Source: Gammaproteobacteria bacterium UBA4475 (GTDB taxonomy: Bacteria; Pseudomonadota; Gammaproteobacteria; Pseudomonadales; Azotimanducaceae). From it: a stretch of 18,713 nucleotides of DNA. This document shows, in pieces, positions 17,086-18,713 of this stretch. The DNA is taken from assembly GCA_002389265.1 (NCBI GenBank), contig DGOD01000207.1:1-18713 (forward strand). Reading direction: 5' to 3'. The position numbers were made by a program, and so were the translations under genes. The notes below the pieces were generated by a model. That model was not told the DNA's origin. It did not search any database and saw only the letters and a program-made list of their open reading frames with translations. Within the stretch, counting starts at the first letter, position 1. Each line of letters starts with the position of its first letter.

Positions 17086-17634
17086 ATGCATACACCATTG
17101 CAAATCACCTTTCGTCACATGGATCCTTCCGATGCAGTTGATGCCAGGATTCGGGAGTATGCTGACAAGCTTGATCGCTATCATGACAATGTTATCAGCT
17201 GCCGGGTTGTGTTTGATGCTCCCCACCAGCATCAATCCAAGGGCAACCTGTTCCACATCAGCATTGACGTCAAAGTGCCTGGCCATGAAATCGTAGTCGC
17301 GCGCGACGCACATCAACGGCAGGCACGGGAGGATCCTTACGTCGCCATCCACGATGCTTTCGAAGCGGTGTATAAACAGTTGAAGGGTGCCGCTCAGGTT
17401 AGACGTAATGACGTGAAGCATCACGATGCGCCCTTGACCGGTATGATCCATTCGATACCCTGGGAGCAGGACTTCGGCGTGATCATGACGCTGGATGGGC
17501 GCGAGCTCTATTTTCATAGGAACAGCGTCCTGAATCGCGAGTTCGAAAGCTTGAAAGAGGGCCAGTCCGTGCGCTTCCATGAAGAGCAAGGCGATCAAGG
17601 TCCCAAGGCGAGTACCGTCATCGTTACCGAATAG
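17086..17634 (+). CDS. HPF/RaiA-like ribosome-associated protein with C-terminal cold-shock domain
   Basis: A 182-residue two-domain cytoplasmic protein. The first part (about 1-105) resembles the S30AE hibernation-factor fold: LQITFRHMDPSDAVDARIRE (5-24), then NLFHISIDVKVPGHEIVV (54-71) and PYVAIHDAFEAVYKQLK (84-100). The second part (about 118-182) is a cold-shock-type OB fold with QDFGVIM at the RNP1 position (128-134), LYFHRN at RNP2 (141-146) and SLKEGQSVRF (155-164), ending in GDQGPKASTV. Established HPF proteins bind the 30S decoding region and silence ribosomes; cold-shock domains bind single-stranded RNA or DNA. A role at the ribosome during stress is inference. I believe this architecture exists in other proteobacteria. 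Shine-Dalgarno is weak (AAGGG about 15 bases away). Confidence 0.88.
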   Translation: MHTPLQITFRHMDPSDAVDARIREYADKLDRYHDNVISCRVVFDAPHQHQSKGNLFHISIDVKVPGHEIVVARDAHQRQAREDPYVAIHDAFEAVYKQLKGAAQVRRNDVKHHDAPLTGMIHSIPWEQDFGVIMTLDGRELYFHRNSVLNREFESLKEGQSVRFHEEQGDQGPKASTVIVTE

Positions 17635-17775
17635 GCTGATGGCAATAGCGGCTCAACGGGTAACACACAAGACTATCGCTGAATAATTCAAGCAGTGCAG
17701 GATTGGTTGATCAAACGTTGCCAGGTACGTCGGCCCAAGAGGTTCGCGAATCCTTTGCCGAATAGCGACGACGCG
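17635..17775. other. Convergent gap between HPF-like gene and dehydrogenase
   Basis: These 141 bases separate two convergent stop codons. I see no clear terminator: only short palindromes such as GAATAATTC, TTGATCAA and TTCGCGAA, without T-runs. A stretch resembling a tRNA T-arm (17740-17754) has no acceptor or anticodon arm around it. Confidence 0.4.
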
Positions 17776-18713
17776 TCAGGCGAAGTAGCCCGGCTGTTTG
17801 GTTTCGATGAGCGTTTCGCTGAGGGTCCACAGTTGTTCTGCCAGATTGACATCAACAGCATAGTGCATGACACCGCTAGGTGCGCTGGGTTGGCTCCTGT
17901 GAATGGTCGCAAACCCGCAATCTTCAAGGTAGCTCCCACCAAGGCCATTCAAGGTAGGGCTGGTAGCTGCCCATGTGGAAGTTGATGCGCCTTCCGCGAC
18001 GGATTTAAAGCGTTCATTGATGTTTCCTTCGGCGTCAACCCAGCCTCTTGACGTGATATCCGATTGCGTCATGTGTCTTTGCAGGCTCGTCATAATGCCA
18101 CCGGGATGCACCGCAAATGCCTCGATGCCTTCGGCCTGATAACGTTGTTGCATAGCGACGGCCATTAAGCTGTTCGCCGTTTTAGCTTGACCGTAGCTAA
18201 GCCATGGATCATAGAGACGCTGTTCGAATTGAATGTCTTCGAACACCACGGGACTGAGCAAGTGCCCGGTTGAACTCAGGCAAACCACGCGTGCGCCGTC
18301 TGCGTTCTTTAGCTGTGGCAACAACAGGCGTGTGAGAGCGTAATGACCCAGGTGGTTTGTGCCGAACTGCAGTTCAAATCCGTCGCTGGTTGTGTCATGC
18401 GGGCAGGCCATAACAGCTGCGTTATTCACTAGGATATGTAACGCCGGTTGGCTAGCGCTGTAAGCCTGCGCAAACTGTTTGATACTGGCGAGACAGCCCA
18501 GATCGAGCGCCAAGGCGTCGGCACCGATCTTCGCGGCAGTCTCTTGGGCGCGACCCAGATCTCTGCAAGCGATGGTTACTGCAGCGCCAGCTTCGATGAG
18601 CGCTTTTGCGGTTTCAATGCCGATGCCTGAGTAGCCCCCCGTGACGATGGCGGTTTTGCCGCGCAGATCTATCCCCTTGATGGCCTCCAGGGCCGTGGTG
18701 CGATAACCGAAAT
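17776..18713 (-). CDS. Short-chain dehydrogenase/reductase, 5' end cut by window
   Basis: An NAD(P)-dependent SDR oxidoreductase, resembling the WWOX/retinol-dehydrogenase-like branch; substrate unknown. About 311 residues are visible and the N-terminal few are missing past 18713. In visible numbering it shows the cofactor motif TGGYSGIGIE (24-33), NNAAVM (96-101; NNAG in most members), Asn of TNHLGHYAL (118-126), catalytic Ser in VVCLSST (142-148), YGQAK (173-177, Tyr and Lys of the active site) and VHPGGI. The C-terminal part includes GASTSTWAATSP and ends KQPGYFA. It is convergent with the HPF-like gene. Codon use looks like the rest of the window, so transfer is not evident. Confidence 0.9.
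   Translation of the reverse strand, partial: FGYRTTALEAIKGIDLRGKTAIVTGGYSGIGIETAKALIEAGAAVTIACRDLGRAQETAAKIGADALALDLGCLASIKQFAQAYSASQPALHILVNNAAVMACPHDTTSDGFELQFGTNHLGHYALTRLLLPQLKNADGARVVCLSSTGHLLSPVVFEDIQFEQRLYDPWLSYGQAKTANSLMAVAMQQRYQAEGIEAFAVHPGGIMTSLQRHMTQSDITSRGWVDAEGNINERFKSVAEGASTSTWAATSPTLNGLGGSYLEDCGFATIHRSQPSAPSGVMHYAVDVNLAEQLWTLSETLIETKQPGYFA

Noticed and set aside
17740..17754. AGGTTCGCGAATCCT, resembling a tRNA T-arm.
   Set aside because: The arm does not pair as a T-stem and no acceptor, D or anticodon arm surrounds it; it is mostly the palindrome TTCGCGAA.
17695..17985. Plus-strand frame of 96 codons over the 3' end of the dehydrogenase.
   Set aside because: It runs antisense to a clearly recognisable SDR C terminus and has no domain or ribosome binding site.

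Overview
The window looks like a chromosomal housekeeping segment from a gammaproteobacterium of the Pseudomonas/marine-gamma type. The strongest argument is gene order: clpA, infA, bpt, aat, trxB, ftsK, lolA, rarA, crcB, serS, cysG, tusDCBE and yccA lie together, an arrangement I know from Pseudomonas-like genomes. Proteins such as IF-1, RarA, Aat and YccA also read as close relatives of their Enterobacteria/Pseudomonas versions. Base composition looks moderate by eye. I see no insertion sequence, phage gene, CRISPR array, tRNA or rRNA.

Left block (1-5845): clpA (+) faces a leftward group, infA, bpt, aat and trxB, followed by a small conserved gene of unknown role. ClpA, Aat and Bpt belong to one pathway, the bacterial N-degron route. 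Aat and Bpt add Leu/Phe to protein N-termini and ClpAP degrades the product. The adaptor ClpS is not visible upstream of clpA; that space holds four consecutive small hairpins.

Central block (5846-13540): a rightward series of ftsK (chromosome translocase), lolA (lipoprotein carrier), rarA (replication-fork AAA+ ATPase), crcB (fluoride channel), serS and cysG (trifunctional siroheme synthase). ftsK/lolA overlap and the other gaps are short, with a likely promoter before ftsK and another before serS. Three genes in the window, infA, ftsK and rarA, start with TTG.

Right-centre block (13537-15802): leftward tusD-C-B-E, the sulfur relay for 2-thiouridine in tRNA, whose last gene ends head-to-head with cysG so that the two stop codons share four bases. 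It is followed upstream by yccA (Bax inhibitor-1 family), separated from tus by a strong bidirectional terminator.

Right end (15803-18713): a 377-bp intergenic region with in-phase short repeats near the yccA promoter, then a rightward tyrosine phosphatase of the HCxAGKDRTG type, a rightward two-domain protein joining a ribosome hibernation factor fold to a cold-shock domain, and a leftward short-chain dehydrogenase cut by the window edge.

I do not see a clear undescribed system. The items most worth a second look are the hibernation-factor/cold-shock fusion beside the phosphatase, the structured region before clpA, the TTG start of infA, and the small gene between trxB and ftsK.
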